A DNA stretch of 27,685 nucleotides from Myxococcales bacterium (GTDB lineage: Bacteria > Myxococcota > Myxococcia > Myxococcales > Anaeromyxobacteraceae). The notes under the pieces are model-generated. The model was not told where the DNA came from. It did not search any database and saw only the letters and a list, made by a program, of their open reading frames with translations. The stretch lies in the NCBI GenBank assembly GCA_021784995.1, contig JAJYHA010000392.1, positions 1-27,685 on the forward strand. Reading direction: 5' to 3'. The position numbers and the translations under genes were made by a program. Position 1 is the first letter of the stretch. Each line of letters starts with the position of its first letter. Shown here piece after piece: positions 1 through 7,950 of the stretch.

Positions 1-1
1 G

Positions 2-235
2 GGGCAGGCCATCCACTGCTACTGCATGCTCCGGCAAGGTTTCAAGGCATCGGACGAGCTGGCCGACGAGGTGAAGGCCCACGTCGCCACGCACCTCGGC
101 CCCATCGTCCGGCCCGAGAAGGTGACGTTCGTGGACGCCCTGCCCAAGACGCGGTCGGGCAAGATCATGCGGCGTGTGCTAAAAGCGCGCGCGCAAGGCC
201 TGCCGGAGGGCGATCTCTCCACCCTCGAGGACTAG
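2..235 (+). CDS. acs: Acetyl-CoA synthetase (AMP-forming), C-terminal fragment
   Basis: Only the last 77 codons are present; the gene enters from the left edge in frame 2. The fragment is the mobile C-terminal domain of ANL-superfamily acyl-CoA ligases, which activate acetate with ATP and CoA. It carries the A10 motif PKTRSGKIMRR at about residues 51-61 of the fragment. In characterised Acs proteins the Lys in SGK is catalytic for adenylation and is the site of regulatory acetylation. The GDLSTLED ending resembles the GDTSTL segment near the Acs C-terminus. The protein stops right after it, without the further tail present in E. coli Acs. A propionyl- or other short acyl-CoA synthetase cannot be excluded from this fragment. 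The FKBP gene follows after 44 bp on the same strand. Confidence 0.85.
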   Translation, partial: GQAIHCYCMLRQGFKASDELADEVKAHVATHLGPIVRPEKVTFVDALPKTRSGKIMRRVLKARAQGLPEGDLSTLED

Positions 236-279
236 GACCGGGGGCGGACGCCGTCTCGCCTCCTTCACGAAAGGGAACC

Positions 280-945
280 ATGACCAGGCTCATCCTCACA
301 GTCCTGGTGGCGTCGCTGGCCACCGCGTCGCTCGCCCAGGAGCCGAAGACCGAGGAGGACAGGACGCTCTACTCCGTGGGCGTGCTCGTCTCGAAGCAGC
401 TCGACGTCTTCAGCCTCTCGCCCGCCGAGTTCGCGATGGTGAAGCGCGGCCTCGACGACGCGCAGGGAGGCAAGAAGCTCCTGGTCGAGCCGGAGGCCTA
501 CCAGCAGAAGGTCAACCAGCTCGCCCAGGCCCGGATGAAGGTGGTCACCGCGAAGGAGACGGAGCTGTCGCGGGCGTTCCTGGAGAAGGCCGCCAGGGAG
601 AAGGGGGCCCAGAAGACGGCCTCCGGCCTCATCTTCGAGAGCCTCAAGGCCGGGACCGGCGCCACCCCGAAGGAGACCGACACCGTCAAGGTGCACTACA
701 CGGGCACGCTCGTGGACGGGAAGGTGTTCGACAGCTCGGTCAAGCGGGGCCAGCCGGCGGAGTTCCCGCTCAACCAGGTCATCAAGTGCTGGACCGAGGG
801 GATGCAGAAGATGAAGGTGGGCGGCAAGGCGAAGCTCATCTGCCCGGCCTCCATCGCCTACGGGGAAGAGGGCCGTCCGCCCGTGATCCCCGGCGGCGCG
901 GCGCTGGTCTTCGAGGTCGAGCTCCTCGACGTGGTCAAGAAGTAG
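280..945 (+). CDS. FKBP-type peptidyl-prolyl cis-trans isomerase, exported
   Basis: 221 aa. An N-terminal signal peptide (hydrophobic 4-18, probable cleavage after Ala19) indicates export. Residues 25-110 are a helical dimerisation-like region (FKBP_N type, as in Mip/FkpA). Residues 112-219 are the FKBP catalytic domain. Residues matching the FKBP12 active site are visible: Tyr140, Phe150-Asp151, Phe162, Val167-Ile168, Trp171, Tyr194 and Phe211, so the enzyme should be active. By family knowledge it catalyses prolyl isomerisation and chaperones proteins in the cell envelope. The ATG is preceded by a GAAAGGG-like ribosome binding site. A perfect GC-rich inverted repeat lies just downstream and may end the transcript. 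Confidence 0.93.
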   Translation: MTRLILTVLVASLATASLAQEPKTEEDRTLYSVGVLVSKQLDVFSLSPAEFAMVKRGLDDAQGGKKLLVEPEAYQQKVNQLAQARMKVVTAKETELSRAFLEKAAREKGAQKTASGLIFESLKAGTGATPKETDTVKVHYTGTLVDGKVFDSSVKRGQPAEFPLNQVIKCWTEGMQKMKVGGKAKLICPASIAYGEEGRPPVIPGGAALVFEVELLDVVKK

Positions 946-967
946 TCCTCCCGTTCCCGGCCCGTCC

Positions 968-1000
968 CCGCCGCGCCCGCGCTCGCGCCGGGCGCGGCGG
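968..1000 (+). terminator. Candidate hairpin terminator after the FKBP gene
   Basis: A perfect 12-bp inverted repeat (arms 968-979 and 989-1000, all G/C) with a 9-nt loop lies 22 bp after the FKBP stop and 41 bp before the helicase start. No T-run follows, so intrinsic termination is uncertain. It could act as an mRNA 3'-end stabiliser or be incidental in such GC-rich DNA. Confidence 0.4.
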
Positions 1001-1041
1001 CGCGCTGGCGTCGCCCGGCCGGGCGGGGTACGTAGTGGCGC

Positions 1042-3630
1042 GTGCCGGACGCGACCGCCACCGAAGCTCCCTCGCCCCCCGCGCCGGCGGCCCCGGCGTC
1101 GCTCGCCGGCCTCGTCTCCGCCGGGCGCACCCTCTCCGCCGACGCGATCCTCGACGCGTTCGTCGGCTGGGTGTCGAGCCAGGGCCTCTCGCTCTACCCG
1201 GCGCAGGAGGAGGCGATCCTGGCGCTGCTCGAGGGGCGGCACGTCGTCCTGGCGACCCCCACCGGCTCCGGCAAGTCGCTGGTGGCCACCTTCCTGCACT
1301 TCGACGCCCTCGCGCGCGGCGAGCGCTCCGTCTACACGTGCCCCATCAAGGCGCTCGTCAACGAGAAGTTCTTCGCGCTCTGCGAGGCGTTCGGCCCGGA
1401 CAGCGTCGGGATGATGACCGGCGACGCGGCCATCAACCGCGACGCGCCCATCCTGTGCTGCACGGCGGAGATCCTCTCCAGCATGGCCATCCGCGAGGCG
1501 CGCCCGCGCGCCGACGCGGTGGTGATGGACGAGTTCCACTACTACGGCGATCGCGATCGGGGCGTGGCGTGGCAGGTCCCGCTGCTGCTGCTCCGGCGGA
1601 GCCGGTTCCTGCTCATGTCCGCCACGCTGGGCGACGTCACGCCCATCGCGCAGGGGATCGAGGCGCGGACCGGCCGCGCGGTGGCGCAGGTGCGGAGCGC
1701 GTCGCGGCCGGTGCCGCTCGAGTTCGAGTACCGCGAGACGCCGCTCCACGAGACGCTCGAGGACCTGGTCTCGGCCGGCCGGGCGCCGGTCTACCTCGTC
1801 AACTTCACCCAGCGCGCCGCGGCCGAGCGGGCGCAGGACCTCATGTCGGCCAACTTCTCCTCCCGGGAGGAGAAGGAGCGCATCCGCGCGGCGCTGGAGG
1901 GCGTGCGGTTCGACACGCCCTACGGCAAGGACCTGCAGCGCTTCGTGCGCCACGGCATCGGCCTCCACCACGCGGGGCTCCTCCCGCGCTACCGGCTCCT
2001 GGTCGAGAAGCTCGCGCAGGCGGGGCTGCTCAAGGTGGTCTCGGGGACCGACACGCTCGGCATGGGCGTGAACGTCCCCATCCGGACCGTGCTCTTCACG
2101 CAGCTCTGCAAGTTCGACGGCGAGCGGACCGCCCTCCTCTCCGCGCGCGACTTCCACCAGATCGCCGGGCGGGCGGGGCGCAAGGGCTTCGACGAGCGTG
2201 GCTACGTGGTGGCCCAGGCGCCCGAGCACGTCATCGAGAACCGCCGCCTGGCCGAGAAGGCGGCGGCCGGGAAGAAGGTCGTGAAGCGGCAGCCGCCGCA
2301 GAAGGGGTTCGTCCCCTGGGACCGCGCCACCTTCGAGCGACTCCAGGGCAAGGAGCCGGAGCCGCTGGCGTCGCGGTTCGAGGTCGGCTTCGGGCTGCTG
2401 CTCGGCCTGCTCCAGAGCGAGACCGCGCAGCGGGGCGGCGGGTACGGCCGGCTGGTGGAGATGGTCGGGGAGACGCCGGAGACGCCGTACGGACGCTCCC
2501 GGCTGCGCCGGGTGGCGGCGGAGCGCTTCCGGACCCTGCGGCGGGCCGGCCTGGTCGAGCTCCGCTCGATCGAGGGCTACGCCGGGCGCCACGTGCGCCC
2601 GGCGCCGGGGCTGCAGCGCGACTTCTCCCTCCACCACACGCTCTCGCTGTGGCTGGTCGACACGCTCCCGCGCGTCCCGCCCGAGCGGGAGAGCTACGCC
2701 CTCGACGTGCTCTCGGTGGTGGAGTCGATCCTGGAGAACCCCGACGTGGTCCTGTGGAAGCAGCTCGACGTGGCGCGGGGCCGCGCCGTGGCCGAGATGA
2801 AGGCGCGGGGCCTCGAGTACGAGGAGCGGATGGCGGAGCTCGAGAAGGTCGAGTACCCCAAGCCCCTGGCGGAGTTCGTCTACGCCACCTTCGACGCCTT
2901 CGCGGCGCTCCACCCCTGGGTCGGCACCGAGAACATCCGCCCGAAGTCGGTCGCGCGCGAGATGGTCGAGCGCTACATGACCTTCGCCGACTACGTGCGG
3001 GAGTACGGGCTGGAGCGCTCCGAGGGCGTGCTGCTGCGCTACCTGGCCGACGCCTACAAGACGCTGGTGCAGACCGTGCCGGAGACGTACCGGGACGAGC
3101 GGGTCGACGACGTGGCGGCCTTCCTGCGCGCCACGGTGCGCGGCGCCGATGCGTCGCTGCTCGACGAGTGGGAGCGGATGCGCGATCCCGCCCACCGCGC
3201 CCGGGCGGCGGATCCGCTGGCCGCGCGGGCGGCGCTCCCGGCCCGCCCGCCGCGCCTCGACGACGACCCGCGCGCCTTCGCGGCGCGCCTCCGCAACGAG
3301 CTGCACCGCCTGCTGGTCGCGCTGGGGGGACGGCGCTGGGAGGAGGCCGCGCGGGCGGTGCACCAGCCGGACGCGGCCTGGCCGCCGGAGCGCATCGAGC
3401 AGGAGCTGGCCCCGTACTACGCGGAGCACGCCGCCATCGACCTCCGCCCGGTGGCCCGGCTCCCGCACAACACCCTCCTGGAGCGGACGGGCCCGCGCAC
3501 CTACGCGGCCCGGCAGCGCATCGTGGACCCGCAGGGCGAGGTGGACTGGGTGATCGAGTGCGCCGTCGACCTCGACGCGCCGCGCGCGGACGACGCGCCC
3601 CTGATCGAGCTCGTGCGCGTGGGGACGTGA
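1042..3630 (+). CDS. DEAD/DEAH-box helicase, Ski2/Mtr4-like, with DUF3516 C-terminus
   Basis: 862 aa, probable GTG start at 1042; no earlier in-frame start fits the family. The superfamily 2 helicase core is complete: Walker A ATPTGSGKS (71-79), motif Ia PIKAL (101-105), motif II DEFH (163-166), motif III SAT (193-195) and motif VI QIAGRAGRKG (about 372-381). The long C-terminal half (about 410-860) matches the DUF3516 type found with actinobacterial HelY-like and myxobacterial helicases. By analogy with Ski2/Mtr4 it probably unwinds RNA using ATP in RNA processing or decay, but no substrate can be read from the sequence. The N-terminal 20 residues are Ala/Pro-rich and probably disordered. 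It is convergent with the DUF488 gene, whose end lies 16 bp away. Confidence 0.9.
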   Translation: MPDATATEAPSPPAPAAPASLAGLVSAGRTLSADAILDAFVGWVSSQGLSLYPAQEEAILALLEGRHVVLATPTGSGKSLVATFLHFDALARGERSVYTCPIKALVNEKFFALCEAFGPDSVGMMTGDAAINRDAPILCCTAEILSSMAIREARPRADAVVMDEFHYYGDRDRGVAWQVPLLLLRRSRFLLMSATLGDVTPIAQGIEARTGRAVAQVRSASRPVPLEFEYRETPLHETLEDLVSAGRAPVYLVNFTQRAAAERAQDLMSANFSSREEKERIRAALEGVRFDTPYGKDLQRFVRHGIGLHHAGLLPRYRLLVEKLAQAGLLKVVSGTDTLGMGVNVPIRTVLFTQLCKFDGERTALLSARDFHQIAGRAGRKGFDERGYVVAQAPEHVIENRRLAEKAAAGKKVVKRQPPQKGFVPWDRATFERLQGKEPEPLASRFEVGFGLLLGLLQSETAQRGGGYGRLVEMVGETPETPYGRSRLRRVAAERFRTLRRAGLVELRSIEGYAGRHVRPAPGLQRDFSLHHTLSLWLVDTLPRVPPERESYALDVLSVVESILENPDVVLWKQLDVARGRAVAEMKARGLEYEERMAELEKVEYPKPLAEFVYATFDAFAALHPWVGTENIRPKSVAREMVERYMTFADYVREYGLERSEGVLLRYLADAYKTLVQTVPETYRDERVDDVAAFLRATVRGADASLLDEWERMRDPAHRARAADPLAARAALPARPPRLDDDPRAFAARLRNELHRLLVALGGRRWEEAARAVHQPDAAWPPERIEQELAPYYAEHAAIDLRPVARLPHNTLLERTGPRTYAARQRIVDPQGEVDWVIECAVDLDAPRADDAPLIELVRVGT

Positions 3631-3646
3631 GCGCGCCGGAAAGCCG

Positions 3647-4237
3647 TCAGGCCGGCGAGCGCGGGGGGTGCGCCGGCGCGCCCCCCGTGTCCTGCCCCAC
3701 CGGATAGCGGACGCTCCGCCCCTCGACGCGGGCGAACGGCGTGAGGCGGTGCGGGCGGGAGCGCCCCCGCCCCACGATGTGCTGGACCGTGACCCCCCGC
3801 GCGTACAGCGCGTCGGCGATGAGCGAGCGGTGGCAGCGCCACGGGACCGCCTCGGCGCACATGAGCGCGACCGGCCCATCGCGAGCGAGCGTCCGCAGCT
3901 CGACCAGCCCCTCCTCGAACTCACCCGACATCATGTGATCGGCGTAGCCGCGGAAGCTCGCGTTGCGCCAGCCCGCGTTGGGCGAGTCCTTGCGCGCGTG
4001 GCGCAGCCCGCCGAGCTGCGCCAGGTGGACGTAGCGGATCCCGGCCGCCGGGAGCGCCCGCGCCAGCGACGTCCGCTCGAACTGCGGGTTCCGGCGAGAG
4101 CGCGGGATCGTGCGGACGTCGGCCAGGGTGGCCACGCCGCACGATCGCAGCAGCTCCACCAGCTCCCGCAGCGGTCGCGTCGAGTGGCCGATGGCGAGGA
4201 CGCGGGCCTTCCCCCACCCCGGCGCCGCGCGCGGCAT
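3647..4237 (-). CDS. DUF488 family protein
   Basis: 196 aa from the ATG at 4237, which has a strong ribosome binding site seven bases upstream. An in-frame ATG at 4294 would add 19 residues but is less well supported. Family signatures are IGHS (16-19), a DVRTIPRSRRNPQF segment (40-53) and CAEAVPWRCHR (127-137). The last has the paired cysteines and His-Arg typical of DUF488. The biochemical role of the family is unknown; the conserved Cys, Asp and Arg residues suggest a small enzyme fold, but that is inference. The proline/arginine-rich tail (about 155-196) is not conserved-looking. The gene is divergent from the small winged-helix-like gene and convergent with the helicase. Confidence 0.87.
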   Translation of the reverse strand: MPRAAPGWGKARVLAIGHSTRPLRELVELLRSCGVATLADVRTIPRSRRNPQFERTSLARALPAAGIRYVHLAQLGGLRHARKDSPNAGWRNASFRGYADHMMSGEFEEGLVELRTLARDGPVALMCAEAVPWRCHRSLIADALYARGVTVQHIVGRGRSRPHRLTPFARVEGRSVRYPVGQDTGGAPAHPPRSPA

Positions 4238-4244
4238 CTCACGT

Positions 4245-4250
4245 CCCTCC
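4245..4250 (-). promoter_or_regulatory. Ribosome binding site deciding the DUF488 start
   Basis: On the minus strand GGAGGG lies 7 nt before the ATG at 4237. This is the best Shine-Dalgarno match in the region and favours that start over the ATG at 4294 or the one at 4255. Confidence 0.65.
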
Positions 4251-4403
4251 ACCATCGCCGGTCTCTTCTGTCCGGCGCGGCGCGACGACGCCACGCCCTA
4301 CCCATCTCGGTGCCACCGCGGGCAGCCTCCGTGGTCCGCCTCGCCCCGCGACCGCCGCCCTGCCGGGGCCATGGCAGGCCGCTTCCAGACCACGGGCACG
4401 GGA

Positions 4404-4433
4404 TTGACACGAGGGGCCCCTTGGGCCCATTTC
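4404..4433 (+). promoter_or_regulatory. Weak candidate sigma-70 promoter for the small winged-helix gene
   Basis: A perfect -35 hexamer TTGACA (4404-4409) is followed after 18 bp by a poor -10 match, CATTTC (4428-4433). The small gene begins 12 nt further on, so a start here would give an almost leaderless transcript. The spacer contains the self-complementary GGGGCCCC. The rest of the divergent 4238-4444 region shows no other clear signal. Confidence 0.25.
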
Positions 4434-4444
4434 TTCCCGCCGCG

Positions 4445-4801
4445 ATGCTCGACAGCCTGAAGCGACGCTCCGGGACGAGGTGGCCACGCGGCCAGCGGTT
4501 CGTGCTCTCCAGCGCGGGAGAGGCCGCCGAGTCCGAGTTCCGCGACGCGGTGCAGGTGAGCCGCTCCCAGGGTCGCGCCGCGCTCGAGACCGCCCAGCGG
4601 TCGTGGGCGGCGCCCCTCGGGCTCGAGCCCCTGGACGGCGTGGTGCTGGGCGAGCTGCGCGGCGGCGCCCGCAGGAGCATCGCGGACGTGGTGCGCGCCC
4701 TGCAGGACTGCGGCACCACCGCGCCCGAGGTGAAGTCCTCGATCGACCGGCTGGCGCGGACCGGGCTGGTCGCGCCGGTGGCCACCGCGGCCGCGGCCTG
4801 A
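4445..4801 (+). CDS. Hypothetical protein with winged-helix-like C-terminus
   Basis: 118 aa from ATG 4445; the open frame extends much further upstream, but that part overlaps the DUF488 gene. I do not recognise a named family. Residues 1-50 are basic and Ser/Ala-rich. Residues 62-112 (GVVLGELRGG ... EVKSSIDRLARTGLV) have the helix-turn-helix-wing pattern of a small winged-helix domain, with a recognition-helix-like stretch at 94-105. It could be a small DNA-binding protein. No cysteines form a metal site (one Cys, at 89), and there is no membrane segment or signal peptide. It is convergent with the GGQ gene, 15 bp away. Confidence 0.6.
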   Translation: MLDSLKRRSGTRWPRGQRFVLSSAGEAAESEFRDAVQVSRSQGRAALETAQRSWAAPLGLEPLDGVVLGELRGGARRSIADVVRALQDCGTTAPEVKSSIDRLARTGLVAPVATAAAA

Positions 4802-4816
4802 CCCCACGCCGCGGCG

Positions 4817-5191
4817 CTACGCCTCCGGCCCGCCCCGGCGCTGCGCCTTCTTGCGCGCTTGCCGGCCCTTCGCCTGCAGGCGCCGCTCCCGGGCGGCACG
4901 CGTGGGCCGCGTCGGCCGGCGCGGCCGCGGCTCGCACCCGAGGGCCGCCAGGCGCTCGCGCAGGCGGGCCAGCGCCGCCCCACGGTTGCGCACCTGGCTG
5001 CGCCGCTCGGTGGCGGTGACGACGGCGCCGGTGGCGAGGTGGCGGAGCCGGACGCCGCTCTCCGTCCTGTTGCGGTGCTGCCCACCCGGCCCGCCACCGA
5101 CGAAGAAGGACTCCTCGCACTCTGCCAGGAGCTGGTCGTCGGGCAGCGCGGCCGCGCGGCGCGCCTGAGCCCGGAGGGTGGGCGAATCCAT
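4817..5191 (-). CDS. arfB: ArfB-like peptidyl-tRNA hydrolase (GGQ domain ribosome-rescue factor)
   Basis: 124 aa. Residues 15-85 form the catalytic domain of class I release factors, with the peptidyl-tRNA-hydrolysing GGQ at 36-38 inside GGGPGGQHRNRTESGV. The stop-codon-reading domains of RF1/RF2 are absent. The C-terminus (about 90-122) is strongly basic (Arg/Lys-rich, ending in KGRQARKKAQRRGG). In ArfB/YaeJ and its mitochondrial relatives such a tail sits in the empty mRNA channel of stalled ribosomes. The likely role is codon-independent release of nascent chains from ribosomes stalled on non-stop mRNA. The start at 5191 has only a weak ribosome binding site. A PrfH- or MTRFR-type relative is the main alternative. 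Confidence 0.85.
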   Translation of the reverse strand: MDSPTLRAQARRAAALPDDQLLAECEESFFVGGGPGGQHRNRTESGVRLRHLATGAVVTATERRSQVRNRGAALARLRERLAALGCEPRPRRPTRPTRAARERRLQAKGRQARKKAQRRGGPEA

Positions 5192-5266
5192 CGCGGCAGG
5201 ATATGGGAACGGGCCGGGTTCGGCCAGGTGGGCGGGCGCCGCCTCCACACCCCGCGTCGAGGAGCC

Positions 5267-5728
5267 ATGCCACGTCACCGACCTCCGAGCGTCTGGATCG
5301 CCATCGCCGCCCTCTCCGTGGTCGTCGCGGCCCAGGTCGCGCTGGCGCTCCGCTTCGCGCGGTCCGGCGAGGTGGGCTGGGGCATGTATGCGTTCGCGGG
5401 CGTGCTGTGGGCCGCCCTGGTGGCGGGCCTCGCGCGGGGCTCGCGGCTGGCCTGGCTCTGGGCCCGGTACCTCTCCGTCTCGCTGGGCATCGTGGTGGCC
5501 GCGACCGCAGGCCTCGCCCTGGCCCGCCACGAGCTGCGGCCCGTGGTGCTGGCCGCGCTGCTGGGCGGCCTCGTGGCGCCGCTCTTCGCCGCGGGCGTCG
5601 CGCTCGGCCGCCGCAGCGCCCTCGCCTTCTTCGACCTCGTGTGCCCGGCCTGCGCGACCCCCACCGGGCTCGGGTCGGACCTGCTGTTCCGCCAGGCGCG
5701 CTGCCGGAAGTGCCGCCACGTGTGGTGA
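5267..5728 (+). CDS. Four-TM membrane protein with C-terminal zinc ribbon
   Basis: 153 aa; family not recognised. Four hydrophobic segments (about 9-29, 38-57, 64-87 and 91-113) predict a small integral membrane protein. The soluble C-terminus (about 120-153) holds two CxxC pairs, Cys126-Cys129 and Cys146-Cys149, spaced like a zinc ribbon and ending in a CRKCRHVW motif. A GAGGAG sequence precedes the ATG, but with only 2 nt of spacing. It is divergent from the GGQ gene (75 bp between them) and lies 78 bp before the ABC-F gene. That second gap includes a 12-bp palindrome at 5744-5755. A zinc ribbon on a membrane anchor could bind nucleic acid or protein near the membrane; this is inference. 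Confidence 0.75.
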   Translation: MPRHRPPSVWIAIAALSVVVAAQVALALRFARSGEVGWGMYAFAGVLWAALVAGLARGSRLAWLWARYLSVSLGIVVAATAGLALARHELRPVVLAALLGGLVAPLFAAGVALGRRSALAFFDLVCPACATPTGLGSDLLFRQARCRKCRHVW

Positions 5729-5806
5729 CGGGCGCAGGGCGCCAGGCCGCGGCCTCGCCCGCCCCGTTGTCGCGCCCGCCGGGACGGGGTAAGAGGCCGT
5801 CTCCCG

Positions 5807-7810
5807 ATGTCCCTCGTCACCGCCAGCGGCCTCTCCCTCGCCCACGGGCCGAAGGTGCTCTTCGCGGGCGCCGCCTTCAGCGTCGGCCCCCACGACCGGG
5901 TGGGCCTCGTCGGCGCGAACGGCACCGGCAAGTCGTCGCTGCTGCGCATCCTGGCGGGCGAGCTCGCGCCCGACGCCGGGGCGCTCGCCTGGCGGCGCGG
6001 GGCGCGCGCCGGCTACCTGCCGCAGGACATGGCCGCGCTGCCCGAGGGACCGGTGCTGGAGGCGGTGCTCGCGTCGGTGCCCGGGCGCGCCGCCGTGGAG
6101 GCGCGGCTCGCCGCGACGGAGGCGGCGCTCCACGCCGCCCCCGAGGGACCCGACCAGCTCGAGCTGGCGCAGGCGCTCGCCGACGTGCACGCCGAGCTCG
6201 ACCACCTCGAGGAGCGCTACGGCCGTCACCGCGCGGAGCGGATCCTGTCCGGGCTCGGCTTCGCGCAGGCCGACCTCCGGCGCGACACCGCCGCCCTCTC
6301 CGGCGGCTGGCGGATGCGCGTCGCGCTGGCCGGCCTGCTGCTCCAGGATCCCGACCTCCTGCTGCTCGACGAGCCGACGAACCACCTCGACGTCCCCACG
6401 CTGACCTGGTTCGACGCCTTCCTGCGCGGCTCCACCCGGGCGCTGCTCCTCATCAGCCACGACCGCGAGTTCCTCGACCGCCAGATCGACCGCATCCTGG
6501 CGCTCGAGCCCGAGGGGATCCGCGCCTACACCGGCGACTACGGCGACTACCGCCGGCAGCGCGCCGAGGAGGAGGAGCGGCTCGACGCCGCGGCGCGGCG
6601 GCAGGAGGCGCGCCGCGCGGAGCTGCAGCTCTTCATCGACCGCTTCGGCGCCAAGGCCACCAAGGCGCGCCAGGCGCAGAGCCGCCAGAAGATGCTCGAC
6701 CGCATGGAGGCGGTGGAGGTCCGCGAGCAGCGCGCCACGCTCTCCTTCCGGTTCGCGCCGGCGCCGCGATCGGGGCGCGAGGCGGTGCGCCTCGAGGGCG
6801 TCTCGAAGTCCTTCGAGGGACGCGCCGTCTACCGCGATCTCTCGGCGCAGGTGCTCCGCGGCGAGCGCGTCGGGATCATCGGGGCCAACGGCGCCGGGAA
6901 GACCACCCTGCTCCGCCTGGTGTCCGGCGAGCTGGCCCCGGACCGGGGCGCGGTGCGGCTGGGCCACGCGGTGATCCCGGGGCATTACGCCCAGCACCAC
7001 CTCGAGCGGCGCGACGACGGCCCCGGAGCCGCGACGCTCGACCCGCGCCGGACGGTCCTGGAGACGCTCTGGGACGTGGTCCCCGACCAGGGCGAGGCCT
7101 TCGTGCGCGGGGTGGCCGGCGGCTTCCTCTTCTCCGGCGACGACGTGCTCAAGCCGCTGGGCGTGCTCTCGGGCGGCGAGCGAGCGCGCGTCGCGCTGGC
7201 GCGCGTCCTGCTGCGCCGGTCGAACCTGCTCCTGCTCGACGAGCCCACGAACCACCTCGACCTCGCCTCCTCCGAGGCGCTCATCGAGGCGCTCCGGGGA
7301 TACGACGGCACCCTGATCTTCGTCTCGCACAACCGCAGCTTCGTGAACGGGCTCGCGACGCGCATCTGGGAGGTCCGCGACGGCGCGGTCGTGGCCTCGC
7401 CCGGGAACCTGGACGACTGGCTGCACCACCGCGCGCTCGAGCAGGAGCGCAGTCGGGACCAGGCCGGAGGCGCCGGCGATCCACGCTCATCCGTCGCGTC
7501 GCAGCCCGCGGCCCGCGACGAGCCCTCGGCGCGCGATCGGCGCCGCCTCGAGGCGGAGGCCCGCAACGCGCGCCACGCCCGGGAGCGCCCCGTCCGCGAC
7601 GCCATCGCGCGCGTCGAGGCGCGCATCGCGGAGCTGGAGGCGCTCCAGCGGGCGTCCGAGGCGGCCCTGGCCGACCCCGCCCTCTACCAGGACTTCGCCC
7701 GTGCCCGGCCGCACGTCGAGGCGCTCGCAGCCGCCCGGACGGAGCTCGAGGGCCTGTACGCCGAGTGGGAGTCCCGGCAGCGGGAGCTGGAGGCGCTCGC
7801 CGGCGCCTGA
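5807..7810 (+). CDS. ABC-F family ATP-binding protein (Uup/EttA-like)
   Basis: 667 aa, soluble, with two tandem ABC domains and no membrane segments. First domain: Walker A GANGTGKS (36-43), signature LSGGW (about 165), Walker B LLLLDEPTNHLD. Second domain: Walker A GANGAGKT (about 361-368), signature LSGGER (about 454), Walker B LLLLDEPTNHLD (about 471-482). The charged linker between them (about 245-300) corresponds to the P-site tRNA interaction motif of ABC-F factors. The C-terminal 90 residues are a charged coiled coil as in Uup. By family knowledge these proteins bind the ribosomal E site and relieve stalled or non-productive translation; some confer antibiotic protection, but nothing here indicates that. 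Confidence 0.92.
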   Translation: MSLVTASGLSLAHGPKVLFAGAAFSVGPHDRVGLVGANGTGKSSLLRILAGELAPDAGALAWRRGARAGYLPQDMAALPEGPVLEAVLASVPGRAAVEARLAATEAALHAAPEGPDQLELAQALADVHAELDHLEERYGRHRAERILSGLGFAQADLRRDTAALSGGWRMRVALAGLLLQDPDLLLLDEPTNHLDVPTLTWFDAFLRGSTRALLLISHDREFLDRQIDRILALEPEGIRAYTGDYGDYRRQRAEEEERLDAAARRQEARRAELQLFIDRFGAKATKARQAQSRQKMLDRMEAVEVREQRATLSFRFAPAPRSGREAVRLEGVSKSFEGRAVYRDLSAQVLRGERVGIIGANGAGKTTLLRLVSGELAPDRGAVRLGHAVIPGHYAQHHLERRDDGPGAATLDPRRTVLETLWDVVPDQGEAFVRGVAGGFLFSGDDVLKPLGVLSGGERARVALARVLLRRSNLLLLDEPTNHLDLASSEALIEALRGYDGTLIFVSHNRSFVNGLATRIWEVRDGAVVASPGNLDDWLHHRALEQERSRDQAGGAGDPRSSVASQPAARDEPSARDRRRLEAEARNARHARERPVRDAIARVEARIAELEALQRASEAALADPALYQDFARARPHVEALAAARTELEGLYAEWESRQRELEALAGA

Positions 7811-7918
7811 TCCTCCGGCGGCACCTCCGCTGACCGGGACCGGCTGCCGGCGGGCGCGCGGCGGTGGTCACGGAGGGGGAGCCCAGCGCGCGGACGGGCC
7901 CGGCGCCGGCCGGCGGGC

Positions 7919-7932
7919 GTCGCGCGCGCGAC
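7919..7932. repeat. 14-bp perfect palindrome upstream of moaA
   Basis: GTCGCGCGCGCGAC reads the same on both strands and lies 18 bp before the moaA start. The rest of the 140-bp gap (7811-7950) shows no Moco-riboswitch-like structure that I can recognise. The palindrome may be a chance product of CpG-rich sequence. Confidence 0.35.
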
Positions 7933-7950
7933 CGGGGTAGAGTGGAGGAG

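Noticed and set aside
4238..4294. Longer DUF488 protein from ATG 4294
   Set aside because: The GGAGGG site is placed correctly only for ATG 4237, and the extra 19 residues show no family similarity.
3668..4444. Plus-strand extension of the small winged-helix gene through the DUF488 locus
   Set aside because: The extension is antisense to the conserved DUF488 gene and Arg/Pro-rich, so the gene is taken to start at 4445.
7864..7950. Upstream GTG start for MoaA adding 29 residues
   Set aside because: The added residues are low-complexity and not MoaA-like, while ATG 7951 follows GGAGGAG and gives the usual length.
7811..7950. Molybdenum-cofactor riboswitch before moaA
   Set aside because: I could not recognise the conserved multi-stem structure; only short palindromes of GC-rich sequence are present.
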